Source: Clostridiales bacterium
Lineage (GTDB): Bacteria; Bacillota; Clostridia; Oscillospirales; Oscillospiraceae
DNA length: 12,365 nucleotides
Assembly (NCBI GenBank): GCA_004556345.1
Contig: SFHQ01000042.1
Span: 1-12,365 of the forward strand
Direction: 5' to 3'
Position 1 is the stretch's first letter, and every line of letters begins with the position of its first letter. Below the pieces are notes generated by a model. The model made no database searches. It was not told where the DNA came from and saw nothing but the letters and a program-made list of their open reading frames with translations. The translations under genes were made by a program, and so were the position numbers. Positions 5,518 to 11,568 of the stretch are shown one piece after another.

Positions 5518-7170
5518 ATGAAACGTATCTTTGCTTTGCTTTTGACCCTAGTCCTGCTGGCCTCCTCCGGTGCGGCGCTGGCGGCAGGGGGTTACACTGA
5601 CGTGCCCGACAGCCACTGGGCAGCGGCCTCCATTCAGTCGGCCAAGACCTACGGCCTCATGTCCGGCATGACGAGCAATACCTTCGGCCTGGGCCAGACG
5701 ATCACCCGCGCCCAGTTCGTCACCGTGACTGCCCGGATGCTGGGCTGGGACACGAAGACAACGACCGCCTCCGGCTTTACGGACACCAAGGGCCACTGGG
5801 CGGAAGGGGCCATTTCCGCCGCCGTCCAGCACGGTGCCCTGGACAAAGGGGGGAGCTTCCGCCCCGATGCTGCCATCAGCCGCGAGAACATGGCGGTGAT
5901 CCTGGTCCGCGCCTTGGGCTACCAGTCCGTGGCGGAGAAGGCCGCCGGCTATGCGCTCCCCTTCACCGATGTGAAGAACAACAAGGGCTATGTCACCGTG
6001 GCCTATGACATCGGCCTGACCAACGGCGTTTCCGCCACCCAGTTTGCCCCCGCCGCTTCCGCCACCAGGGAGCAGGCGGCCACGATGCTGGTCCGCATCT
6101 ATGAAAAATACACGGCCAAGACCAGCTGGCTCCACGGCTTCTATGCCATCTCGTCTTACAGCCAGATCGGCCTGACCCAGAGCATGGACGCCGTCAGCCT
6201 GGGGTGGAGCCGGATGACTTACACCGCCGACACCGGGGCTGTGCTGCACACGACGACCTCCGGCGGCAATGTCTACGCCATTCCCTCCGGCTATGCCGAC
6301 GCGGTGAAGCAGCTGCAAGCCAACGACTGCCAGCTGAACCTGTCCGTCTTCATGGACAACAACGGCGGGGCGTTGGCCGCGATGCTGGCGGATGCCAACG
6401 GGAGAAGCCAGGCGGTCCAGGCCATTCTCACCGAAGCCACCCGGACCTATGCGGACCTGGGCAGTTCACCGTACACCGGCGTGACCATCGACTTTGAGGG
6501 GCTGGCCGGCAGCACCAACCAGGCCAATTTTACGGCATTTTTGCAGGCGCTCTCCCGGCAGCTCCAGGCGAAGAACCTGCGTCTGGCGGTGGCCGTCATG
6601 CCTGCCACGGCGGACGGGGCCTATTACAACGGCTATGACTACCGCGCCATCGGCGACCTGGCGGACAAAGTCATCTTGATGGCCCACGACTACCAGCCCT
6701 CCAAATTGACCGGCTACACGGGCACGACGTATTATAAGAACGCGGCCCTTACGCCGTTCCAGTCGGTCTATGATTCTCTCCGGGTGGCCACCGATCCCAA
6801 CACCGGCGTGCAGGACACGAGTAAGCTGGCCCTGGCCATCAGCTCCGCTGCCAATGCCTGGCAGGTGGATGCCAATGGGAAGCTCGTCTCGGAGACGCCG
6901 ACCTTCCCCACGGCGTCTACGCTGCTGACCCGGATGAAGGGTGGCGCGACCATGGGCTGGTCGGATACTTACCGGAACCCCTACCTGACCTACCAGACCG
7001 AGGACGGAAAGCACTGGTTCGTCTGGTATGAGGACAGCCGCAGCGTGGGCGAAAAGGTCCGGCTGGCCAAGCTCTTCGGTGTGACCTCCGTCTCCCTGTG
7101 GCGGCTGGGGAATCTCCCGGCGGACAGCACGGACGGACTCTATTATAATGTATTGTCCGCCTGCCAGTAA
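5518..7170 (+). CDS. Secreted protein with three SLH repeats and a GH18-type glycosidase domain
   Basis: A 550-residue protein. A signal peptide is clear (MKR, hydrophobic LLLTLVLLASS, cleavage after ALA at about 22). Three SLH repeats follow at about 26-77, 87-135 and 149-197, anchoring the protein in the wall. The rest (about 204-549) is a GH18-like TIM barrel of the spore-wall/peptidoglycan type (YaaH/SleL-like). The core is GVTIDFEGL with Asp325 and the catalytic acid Glu327; later strands are LAVAVMPA, VILMAHDY and a C-terminal SLWRLGNLP. Cell-wall glycan hydrolysis or binding is the likely role. The first two Asp of the canonical DxxDxDxE motif are replaced by Thr, while DxE is intact. 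The start is at ATG 5518, with AAAGGAG 5 bases upstream and a proper signal peptide; the earlier ATG at 5473 would add a charged tail before the signal. Monocistronic, ended by a hairpin at 7189-7238. Confidence 0.9.
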   Translation: MKRIFALLLTLVLLASSGAALAAGGYTDVPDSHWAAASIQSAKTYGLMSGMTSNTFGLGQTITRAQFVTVTARMLGWDTKTTTASGFTDTKGHWAEGAISAAVQHGALDKGGSFRPDAAISRENMAVILVRALGYQSVAEKAAGYALPFTDVKNNKGYVTVAYDIGLTNGVSATQFAPAASATREQAATMLVRIYEKYTAKTSWLHGFYAISSYSQIGLTQSMDAVSLGWSRMTYTADTGAVLHTTTSGGNVYAIPSGYADAVKQLQANDCQLNLSVFMDNNGGALAAMLADANGRSQAVQAILTEATRTYADLGSSPYTGVTIDFEGLAGSTNQANFTAFLQALSRQLQAKNLRLAVAVMPATADGAYYNGYDYRAIGDLADKVILMAHDYQPSKLTGYTGTTYYKNAALTPFQSVYDSLRVATDPNTGVQDTSKLALAISSAANAWQVDANGKLVSETPTFPTASTLLTRMKGGATMGWSDTYRNPYLTYQTEDGKHWFVWYEDSRSVGEKVRLAKLFGVTSVSLWRLGNLPADSTDGLYYNVLSACQ

Positions 7171-7188
7171 AACACATGAAAAAGACCC

Positions 7189-7240
7189 AAAGAACGGCCT
7201 GCCTGACCTGCGGATGCAGGTCGGACAGGCCGCTCTTTCT
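7189..7240. terminator. Bidirectional terminator
   Basis: A 15-bp GC-rich stem (7196-7210 with 7217-7231, one mismatch and one G-U pair) is extended outward by AAAGA...TCTTT (7189-7193 with 7234-7238). The T-rich plus-strand flank (CTCTTTCTTC) and the A-rich left flank make it usable by both convergent genes: SLH-GH18 and flavodoxin. Confidence 0.85.
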
Positions 7241-7296
7241 TCGGGATGTTTTAGAAGGTGTTGTGTGTTCCGCAAAGAGAAGGAGGAGGAAAGGGA

Positions 7297-7716
7297 TCAG
7301 GCGTCAGCCAGGGCCTTGCCCAGCTCGCGGCACTTTGCTTTGCCGTCTGCGTCGGGGGAGAGGTTCACGATCAGGGGGTCAGCTGCCAGGATGGCACCGG
7401 CCTTCTTGGTGCGCTCTGCCCAGTCGCGCATCCACTGGCCGTCGCCCCAGTCGTAGGAGCCGAACAGAACGACCTTCTTGCCGGAGATCTTGCCCTCCAG
7501 CGCGGTGAAGAAGGGCTCCATCTCGTCCTCTTCCAGGACCTCGTCGCCCATGGAGGGGCAGCCCAGGGCCAGCTTGTCGTAAGCGGCGGCCTCGTCGGCG
7601 TTGGTGTCGGTGACGTTGATGAGCTTTGCCTGGCCGCCGGTGCCAGCCACGACTTCCTGCGCCATGGTAGCGGTGTTGCCGGTGCCGGACCAGAAAATAA
7701 CAGCAATCGATTCCAT
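7297..7716 (-). CDS. Short-chain flavodoxin
   Basis: A 139-residue electron carrier of the Clostridium beijerinckii / Megasphaera elsdenii type (family 137-140). The FMN phosphate loop is WSGTGNT (9-15). The loop touching the flavin is GCPSMGDE with Met56-Gly57-Asp58-Glu59, the same pattern as the clostridial protein, and Trp90 in FGSYDWGDGQW stacks on the isoalloxazine. It carries low-potential electrons in the cytoplasm and typically replaces ferredoxin when iron is limiting. ATG 7716 follows AGGAGG with good spacing. It is monocistronic with its own promoter (7857-7886) and about 130 nt of leader holding three copies of a TTAGC/GCTAA palindrome, which argues for repression by a metal-dependent regulator (inference). 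Confidence 0.93.
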   Translation of the reverse strand: MESIAVIFWSGTGNTATMAQEVVAGTGGQAKLINVTDTNADEAAAYDKLALGCPSMGDEVLEEDEMEPFFTALEGKISGKKVVLFGSYDWGDGQWMRDWAERTKKAGAILAADPLIVNLSPDADGKAKCRELGKALADA

Positions 7717-7761
7717 AGTTAAGATCCTCCTAGTGATGTTTTGCTGATCTCTATGTTTTTG

Positions 7762-7775
7762 TTAGCGCTCGCTCA
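7762..7775. promoter_or_regulatory. Candidate operator copy 3 (degenerate)
   Basis: TTAGC-GCTC-GCTCA, one base off the TTAGC-N4-GCTAA palindrome, directly abutting copy 2. It lies in the flavodoxin leader. Confidence 0.45.
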
Positions 7776-7789
7776 TTAGCTGGAGCTAA
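7776..7789. promoter_or_regulatory. Candidate operator copy 2
   Basis: TTAGC-TGGA-GCTAA, perfect arms. Phased exactly 14 bp from copy 3 with no gap. It lies downstream of the predicted flavodoxin transcription start, where a bound repressor would act as a roadblock. Confidence 0.6.
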
Positions 7790-7832
7790 CCATAGGTCAA
7801 AAGAAAAAGCCGATGTGCGGCGTTTCTGATAA

Positions 7833-7846
7833 TTAGCTTTTGCTAA
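7833..7846. promoter_or_regulatory. Candidate operator copy 1
   Basis: TTAGC-TTTT-GCTAA with perfect arms, just downstream of the -10 (7857-7862) and covering the first transcribed bases of the flavodoxin mRNA. This is a classic repressor position. The half-site partly resembles DtxR/IdeR-type iron boxes (TTAGG...CCTAA), but that assignment is inference. Confidence 0.65.
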
Positions 7847-7856
7847 CTTCTGCGTT

Positions 7857-7886
7857 AGTATAGCATGGCGAGGGAAGGACTGTCAA
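7857..7886 (-). promoter_or_regulatory. Flavodoxin promoter
   Basis: Minus strand TTGACA (7881-7886), 18-bp spacer, TATACT (7857-7862) preceded by TGC, an extended -10. The start is near 7850. Confidence 0.85.
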
Positions 7887-7935
7887 GCCCTTTTTGTGCA
7901 AAACAAAAGTTTTTGCAGTTTTCTCAAAGTTTCCT

Positions 7936-7964
7936 TTGAAATTTTGTTGTTTTTTTGATATACT
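7936..7964 (+). promoter_or_regulatory. Promoter of the CarD-family gene
   Basis: TTGAAA (7936-7941), 17-bp spacer, TATACT (7959-7964) preceded by TGA (extended -10). It gives a leader of about 100 nt, with a possible long-range pair CCCGAC/GTCGGG. Confidence 0.85.
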
Positions 7965-8071
7965 GTACTTGATCAGTGGCCCGACAGCGCACCACAGCTG
8001 CTGGGTCGTTTTCTATTTTTCTCCGTCGGGACACGCCGCCGGAGTACCACACCGGAAGGAGGACCTAGAAA

Positions 8072-8599
8072 ATGGCAGAGACTTATCAGAAGGGCGAGTA
8101 CATCCGCTATGCCTGTAACGGCGTTTGCCTGGTGGATGACGTGCGCCTGGACCGCCTGACCAAGAAAGAACCCCCGAAAGAGTTTTACATCCTAAAACCT
8201 GTCAGCAACCCCGCCTCTACCCTGTTCGTGCCCACAGGCAACGCCACCTTGGTGGCCAAAATGTCCCGTTTGCCCGACCGGGAGGAGCTGGATGCGCTCA
8301 TCCTGGCGACCAGGGAGGAGCCGTTGGACTGGATCGATGACCGGAAGATCCGCCTGGCCTCCTTCCAGACCATCGTGAAGGAGTGCGACTTAGGCCAGCT
8401 CATCAGCCTCGTCTCCTGCATCTACCATCGCCGCGAGGATCTGATCGCCGCCGGGAAAAAGCTGGGTGCCTCCGACGAGACGCTCCTCCAGCGGGCCGAG
8501 GCCCTCATCGAGAACGAAGTGGCGTTCGTCCTTAAAGTCGAACAGAGTGAGGTCAGCGACTATATCCGCGGCAAGCTGGCGGAAGCGATCACGGCGTAA
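8072..8599 (+). CDS. CarD-family RNA-polymerase-interacting regulator
   Basis: A 175-residue protein. The N-terminal part (about 1-65) matches the CarD/TRCF RNA-polymerase-interaction domain: YQKGEYIRYACNGVCLVDDV, then KEFYILKPVSNPASTLFVP. The C-terminal part (about 70-175) is helical, as in CarD/CdnL. Family members bind the beta subunit and stabilise or tune open promoter complexes, often for rRNA and growth control. Length is close to the family norm (about 160-175). ATG 8072 follows AAGGAGG (8056-8062) with about 9-base spacing. It stands alone behind a near-consensus promoter, divergent from the flavodoxin gene. CarD versus another member of the same family cannot be resolved by eye. Confidence 0.88.
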   Translation: MAETYQKGEYIRYACNGVCLVDDVRLDRLTKKEPPKEFYILKPVSNPASTLFVPTGNATLVAKMSRLPDREELDALILATREEPLDWIDDRKIRLASFQTIVKECDLGQLISLVSCIYHRREDLIAAGKKLGASDETLLQRAEALIENEVAFVLKVEQSEVSDYIRGKLAEAITA

Positions 8600-8629
8600 C
8601 ATGCTATACTATTATCATATTGTATAAGG

Positions 8630-8679
8630 AAGGCCCCCGGAACCGGCGATACCATTCGCCTGTGCCGAGGGCCTTCTTC
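8630..8679 (+). terminator. Terminator-like branched hairpin after the CarD-family gene
   Basis: AAGGCCCCCGG (8630-8640) pairs with CCGAGGGCCTT (8665-8675), one mismatch. Inside is a second small hairpin, GGCGA/TCGCC (8645-8649 with 8656-8660). The tail is only moderately T-rich (CTTCTTCG). Confidence 0.6.
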
Positions 8680-8873
8680 GTCCCTTCATTAATGCCCCCT
8701 GTTCCATTGCGTCCCACTTCCTTGTTTGGCTCTCTATTCTATTAACGCAGGAGCAGGGCGATTTGTCACAGGATTTGGAAAATTTTTTCTGAAAAAGATA
8801 AAAAGTTGCAAATTGTTACCCTATGTGAAATTTTTGCGCCTTACTGCAAAAATCTCACATAGAAAACCGTAAG
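8680..8873. other. AT-rich intergenic stretch with a 17-bp inverted repeat
   Basis: No gene is supported here. From about 8755 the sequence is markedly AT-rich against GC-rich neighbours. It holds an inverted repeat: CTATGTGAAATTTTTGC (8821-8837) and its complement at 8846-8862, one mismatch, 8-nt loop. No T-run follows on either strand to make it a normal terminator. It may be an operator, an RNA hairpin or a remnant of a small mobile element; undecided. Confidence 0.6.
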
Positions 8874-8906
8874 GAAAAGCACCGGCCTGGGAAACCGGTG
8901 CTTTTC
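8874..8906. terminator. Terminator of the MATE operon
   Basis: GAAAAGCACCGG (8874-8885) pairs perfectly with CCGGTGCTTTTC (8895-8906), 9-nt loop. It lies immediately after the MATE stop codon on the minus strand, with TTTTCC following in that direction. Confidence 0.85.
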
Positions 8907-8912
8907 TATGGA

Positions 8913-10253
8913 TCATGGATGGGATCGTTTGCTGTCCTTCCGCCACAGGATGCCGCCGACGGTATCGGCGAAAAACCAGCCGATGGGGATCGCCGCCCAG
9001 ATGCCGGTCACGCCGATGGCGGGGGAGGCAGAGAGCAGATAGGCCAGGGCCACGCGGGTGCCCAGGGAGCAGACCGTCAGCACCAGCGACACCGCCGGCC
9101 GGTCCACCGCCCGGAAGTAGCCGTAGAGCAGGAACAAAATGCCGATGCCCAGGTAGCAGCTGCCCTCGATGCGGAGGTAGCCTGTGCCCACGGAAATGAC
9201 TTCCTGCGCGTCGTGCCCCACGAAAATGGCCAGCAGCTGGGGGGCGAAGCAGCAGACCAGCCCGCCGATCAGCAGACAAAAGACCAGTACCCAGAACAAG
9301 GCCCATTTCGTCCCGGCTTTGATGCGCCCCCGCTGCCCGGCCCCGTAGTTCTGGGCGACGAAGGTGGCGTAGGCGTTGCCGAAGTCCTGCACGGGCATGT
9401 AGGCCAGGGTGTCGATCTTCACCGCCACGGCGAAGGCCGCCATGACGACCGAGCCGAAGGAGTTCACCAGGCCCTGCACCAGGAGGATCCCGAAGTTCAT
9501 CACCGACTGTTGCAGGCAGGTGAAGAACGAGAGGCTCCAAAGCTGCCGCAAAATATTCCGGTCCCACCGCCGGTCTTCCGGTCTGACCAGCAGGTCCGGG
9601 CAGCTTTGCCAGGTCCACAGGGCCAGGCCCACCCCGGCGGCGTACTGGGCCAGCACCGTCGCCAGCGCCGCGCCCATGACGCCCATCTTCAGGGGGATGA
9701 CGAAGAGCAGGTCCAGGCCGATGTTCCCCACGACCGACACGCCCAAAAACAGCAGCGGCGTCACCGAGTTCCCGATGGCCCGGAGCAGATTGGCGAAGTA
9801 ATTGTAGAGGAAGGTGGCCGGGATGCCCGCAAACACCCAGACGAGATAGGTCCGGGTTAGGTCCCACACGTCCGCCGGGATGCGGAGAAACCACAGGATC
9901 CCGCCCAGGGCCAGGTACACCAGCCCGGTCAGCACCACGGTCAGCCCGCCGATCAAACAGAACGACTGAAAGATCCCCGCCCGGAATCGGGCGGGGTCTT
10001 TTCGTCCGAACTGCATGGCGAAAAACACGCTGCTGCCCATGCAGAGGCCCAGCAAGATCGAAGTGAGAAACGTCATCAAGGTATAGGAGGACCCCACCGC
10101 CGCCAGGGCGCCCTCCCCCAAAAACTGCCCCACCACCCAGGTGTCGGCCAGGTTATACAGCTGCTGGAGCAGGTTCCCCAGGATCAGCGGCAGGGCGAAG
10201 GCCAGCAGCCCCTTGGGGATGCTCCCCTGGGTCAGGTCACGGTTCAGGGCCAC
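8913..10253 (-). CDS. MATE-family multidrug/cation efflux transporter
   Basis: A 446-residue integral membrane protein of the usual MATE length with about 12 hydrophobic segments. The N-terminal signature LLAFALPLILGNLLQQLYNLADTWVVGQF and the pseudo-twofold repeat in the second half (GSVVMAAFAVAVKIDTLAYMPVQDFGNAYATFVAQNYGAGQ) are typical of the clostridial NorM/DinF-like branch. Such proteins export drugs or metabolites using a Na+ or H+ gradient; the substrate is not predictable. The start is GTG 10253, with GGAGGA 9 bases upstream inside the end of yfcE. The two genes overlap by 10 bp, implying translational coupling and co-transcription from the yfcE promoter. Alternative start codons downstream would cut the first helix region. 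Confidence 0.92.
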   Translation of the reverse strand: MALNRDLTQGSIPKGLLAFALPLILGNLLQQLYNLADTWVVGQFLGEGALAAVGSSYTLMTFLTSILLGLCMGSSVFFAMQFGRKDPARFRAGIFQSFCLIGGLTVVLTGLVYLALGGILWFLRIPADVWDLTRTYLVWVFAGIPATFLYNYFANLLRAIGNSVTPLLFLGVSVVGNIGLDLLFVIPLKMGVMGAALATVLAQYAAGVGLALWTWQSCPDLLVRPEDRRWDRNILRQLWSLSFFTCLQQSVMNFGILLVQGLVNSFGSVVMAAFAVAVKIDTLAYMPVQDFGNAYATFVAQNYGAGQRGRIKAGTKWALFWVLVFCLLIGGLVCCFAPQLLAIFVGHDAQEVISVGTGYLRIEGSCYLGIGILFLLYGYFRAVDRPAVSLVLTVCSLGTRVALAYLLSASPAIGVTGIWAAIPIGWFFADTVGGILWRKDSKRSHP

Positions 10254-10810
10254 GGCGTCAAATCCTCCAAAGCCGCCCGATGGTACTCAGTTCCGGCCAG
10301 ATCACACCACCGAAACAGGGTCCCCTCCAGGGTCATGTACCCCCGCAAGCTGCCCTCCTTGGGGATGGAAACGGAGCCGGGGTTCAAGTAGACGTTTTGT
10401 TGCCCAAAGGGCCGCCAAGTTGGCACATGTGTGTGGCCATGGAGCAGGAGGTCCCCTGGCTGAATGGGTGGCAAATTGTCAAGGTTAAATACATGGCCAT
10501 GGGTGACATACATCAGCCGGTCCTCCACCGGAAAAACGGCGTAATCGGCCATGATCGGGAAGTCCAGGACCATCTGGTCTACTTCGGTGTCGCAGTTGCC
10601 TCGGACGCAAAACAGCCGATTTTTCACGCCATTCAGCAAAGAAATGACCTCTTTTGGCGCGTAATCCCGTGGTAAATCGTTCCGCGGGCCGTGATAGAGC
10701 AGGTCTCCCAGCAAAATCAGCCGCTCCGCCCCCTCTAGTGCGAAGCAGTCCAGCAGCTGGCGGCAGTAGTAAGCGGACCCGTGCAGGTCCGATGCGATCA
10801 TCCATTTCAT
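10244..10810 (-). CDS. yfcE: YfcE-type metal-dependent phosphodiesterase
   Basis: A 188-residue calcineurin-like phosphodiesterase closely resembling E. coli YfcE (184 residues). Metal and catalytic ligands are all present: Asp8 and His10 (SDLHGS), Asp36 (GDLLYHGPRN), Asn72 (RGNCD), His104 (THGH), His126 and His128 (GHTH). The YfcE-typical GNCDTEVDQM and LNPGSVSIPKEG stretches are also there. YfcE hydrolyses phosphodiester model substrates with Mn2+; the physiological substrate is unknown. ATG 10810 follows AAAGGAG with 9-base spacing and aligns with the E. coli start; the longer frame from 10894 would add 28 residues and overlap the promoter. It is the first gene of an operon with the MATE transporter. 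Confidence 0.95.
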   Translation of the reverse strand: MKWMIASDLHGSAYYCRQLLDCFALEGAERLILLGDLLYHGPRNDLPRDYAPKEVISLLNGVKNRLFCVRGNCDTEVDQMVLDFPIMADYAVFPVEDRLMYVTHGHVFNLDNLPPIQPGDLLLHGHTHVPTWRPFGQQNVYLNPGSVSIPKEGSLRGYMTLEGTLFRWCDLAGTEYHRAALEDLTPWP

Positions 10811-10840
10811 GGGAAAAATCTCCTTTGTTAGGCTAGGGTG

Positions 10841-10869
10841 AGTATAGCGCAGATGCGGGAAAGTGTCAA
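10841..10869 (-). promoter_or_regulatory. yfcE-MATE promoter
   Basis: Minus strand TTGACA (10864-10869), 17-bp spacer, TATACT (10841-10846). Near-perfect consensus; the start is near 10834, giving a leader of about 25 nt. Confidence 0.88.
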
Positions 10870-10934
10870 TGCAGAAAAGCTTCCGTCGAAACAAATCGCT
10901 TTCTGTCGGTTCTAGGCCTTTTTGAGGAAAAGAA

Positions 10935-10963
10935 TTGAAATTTTAGGAGCGCACGGGTATACT
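10935..10963 (+). promoter_or_regulatory. Promoter of the sigma-like/DUF4367 operon
   Basis: TTGAAA (10935-10940), 17-bp spacer, TATACT (10958-10963). It looks like a housekeeping promoter, not an ECF-type one, so there is no sign of autoregulation by the encoded sigma factor. Confidence 0.8.
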
Positions 10964-10989
10964 TTAGCCCACAGAGAGGAGGAAAGTCG

Positions 10990-11568
10990 ATGAACGAGGC
11001 AGAAAAGAAACGAAGATTTCACGCAATTGTCTTAGAGCACAGTGACATTTTACATAGAATCGCCCGCCGACAGCTTTCGTTGAATGGCGGTACCTATGAT
11101 TGGGGCAGAGTAGAGGAAGCGGTGCAGGAGACCTTGACCCTTGCCTGGATCAAACGAGACGAAGTGCTGGCGGCCCCCAATATCGGCGGCTGACTGGTGA
11201 AGACCTTGCAGTACGTCCTGAAAAATATGGTGCGGCAGGACCAGCAGTGGAGCAAGCGGCTCTTGCTGGCGCAGAAAGACTTAGGCCCCGATCCGATCCA
11301 GCCCTCACCGGGGGCACACCTGGAGCTGGAAGACCTGGTGACGCTGGAAGAGTTTACCTTGCTCAAGCAGGTTTACCTGGAGCGCATCCCCTATGAGGAA
11401 CTGTGCGAAACCTATGGCATCAAAAAATCCGCTCTGGCCATGCGGGTCAAGCGGGCCAAGGAGCGGTTTCGAGAGGCTTATTTAGAAAGTGAAAAAAATT
11501 TTTCTAATTCGAGTGAACAAACCGGCCCGACTCGACATAATACAAGTAGAGGAGGTTCTAAGCGATGA
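10990..11568 (+). pseudogene. Sigma-70-family (ECF-like) sigma factor gene split by an in-frame TGA
   Basis: Read through one TGA (11191-11193), this is a single frame of 192 residues with the usual short-sigma layout. Residues 1-67 contain the end of region 2 (HRIARRQLSL, then VEEAVQETLTLAWIKRDEV, then PNIGG). Residues 69-192 contain region 4 with a helix-turn-helix (FTLLKQVYLERIPYEELCETYGIKKSALAMRVKRAKERF). The stop falls where relatives have Trp in a GGWL-type motif, and frame and homology resume at once (LVKTLQYVLKN). A TGG-to-TGA change is the simplest reading. ATG 10990 has a strong GAGGAGG site. The 3' piece could restart at GTG 11197 but lacks a good ribosome site. The frame ends in an ATGA overlap with the DUF4367 gene. 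It is either a recent pseudogene, a read-through gene, two separately made domains, or a base-call error. Confidence 0.75.
11191..11193 (+). other. In-frame TGA in place of a conserved Trp codon
   Basis: GGC GGC TGA CTG GTG. The codon after the stop begins with C, a context considered leaky for UGA in bacteria. No selenocysteine-type hairpin was recognised downstream. Confidence 0.8.

Noticed and set aside
8821..9894. Alternative 357-residue frame on the minus strand and a 320-residue frame on the plus strand over the MATE gene
   Set aside because: Composition is Arg/Gly/Pro-rich, no membrane pattern; the MATE frame is clearly the coding one.
10811..10894. Extended N-terminus of YfcE
   Set aside because: It would overlap the consensus promoter; the family alignment and ribosome site support ATG 10810.
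11191..11193. Selenocysteine codon
   Set aside because: Sigma factors are not selenoproteins, the position is normally Trp, and no SECIS-like hairpin was seen next to the codon.
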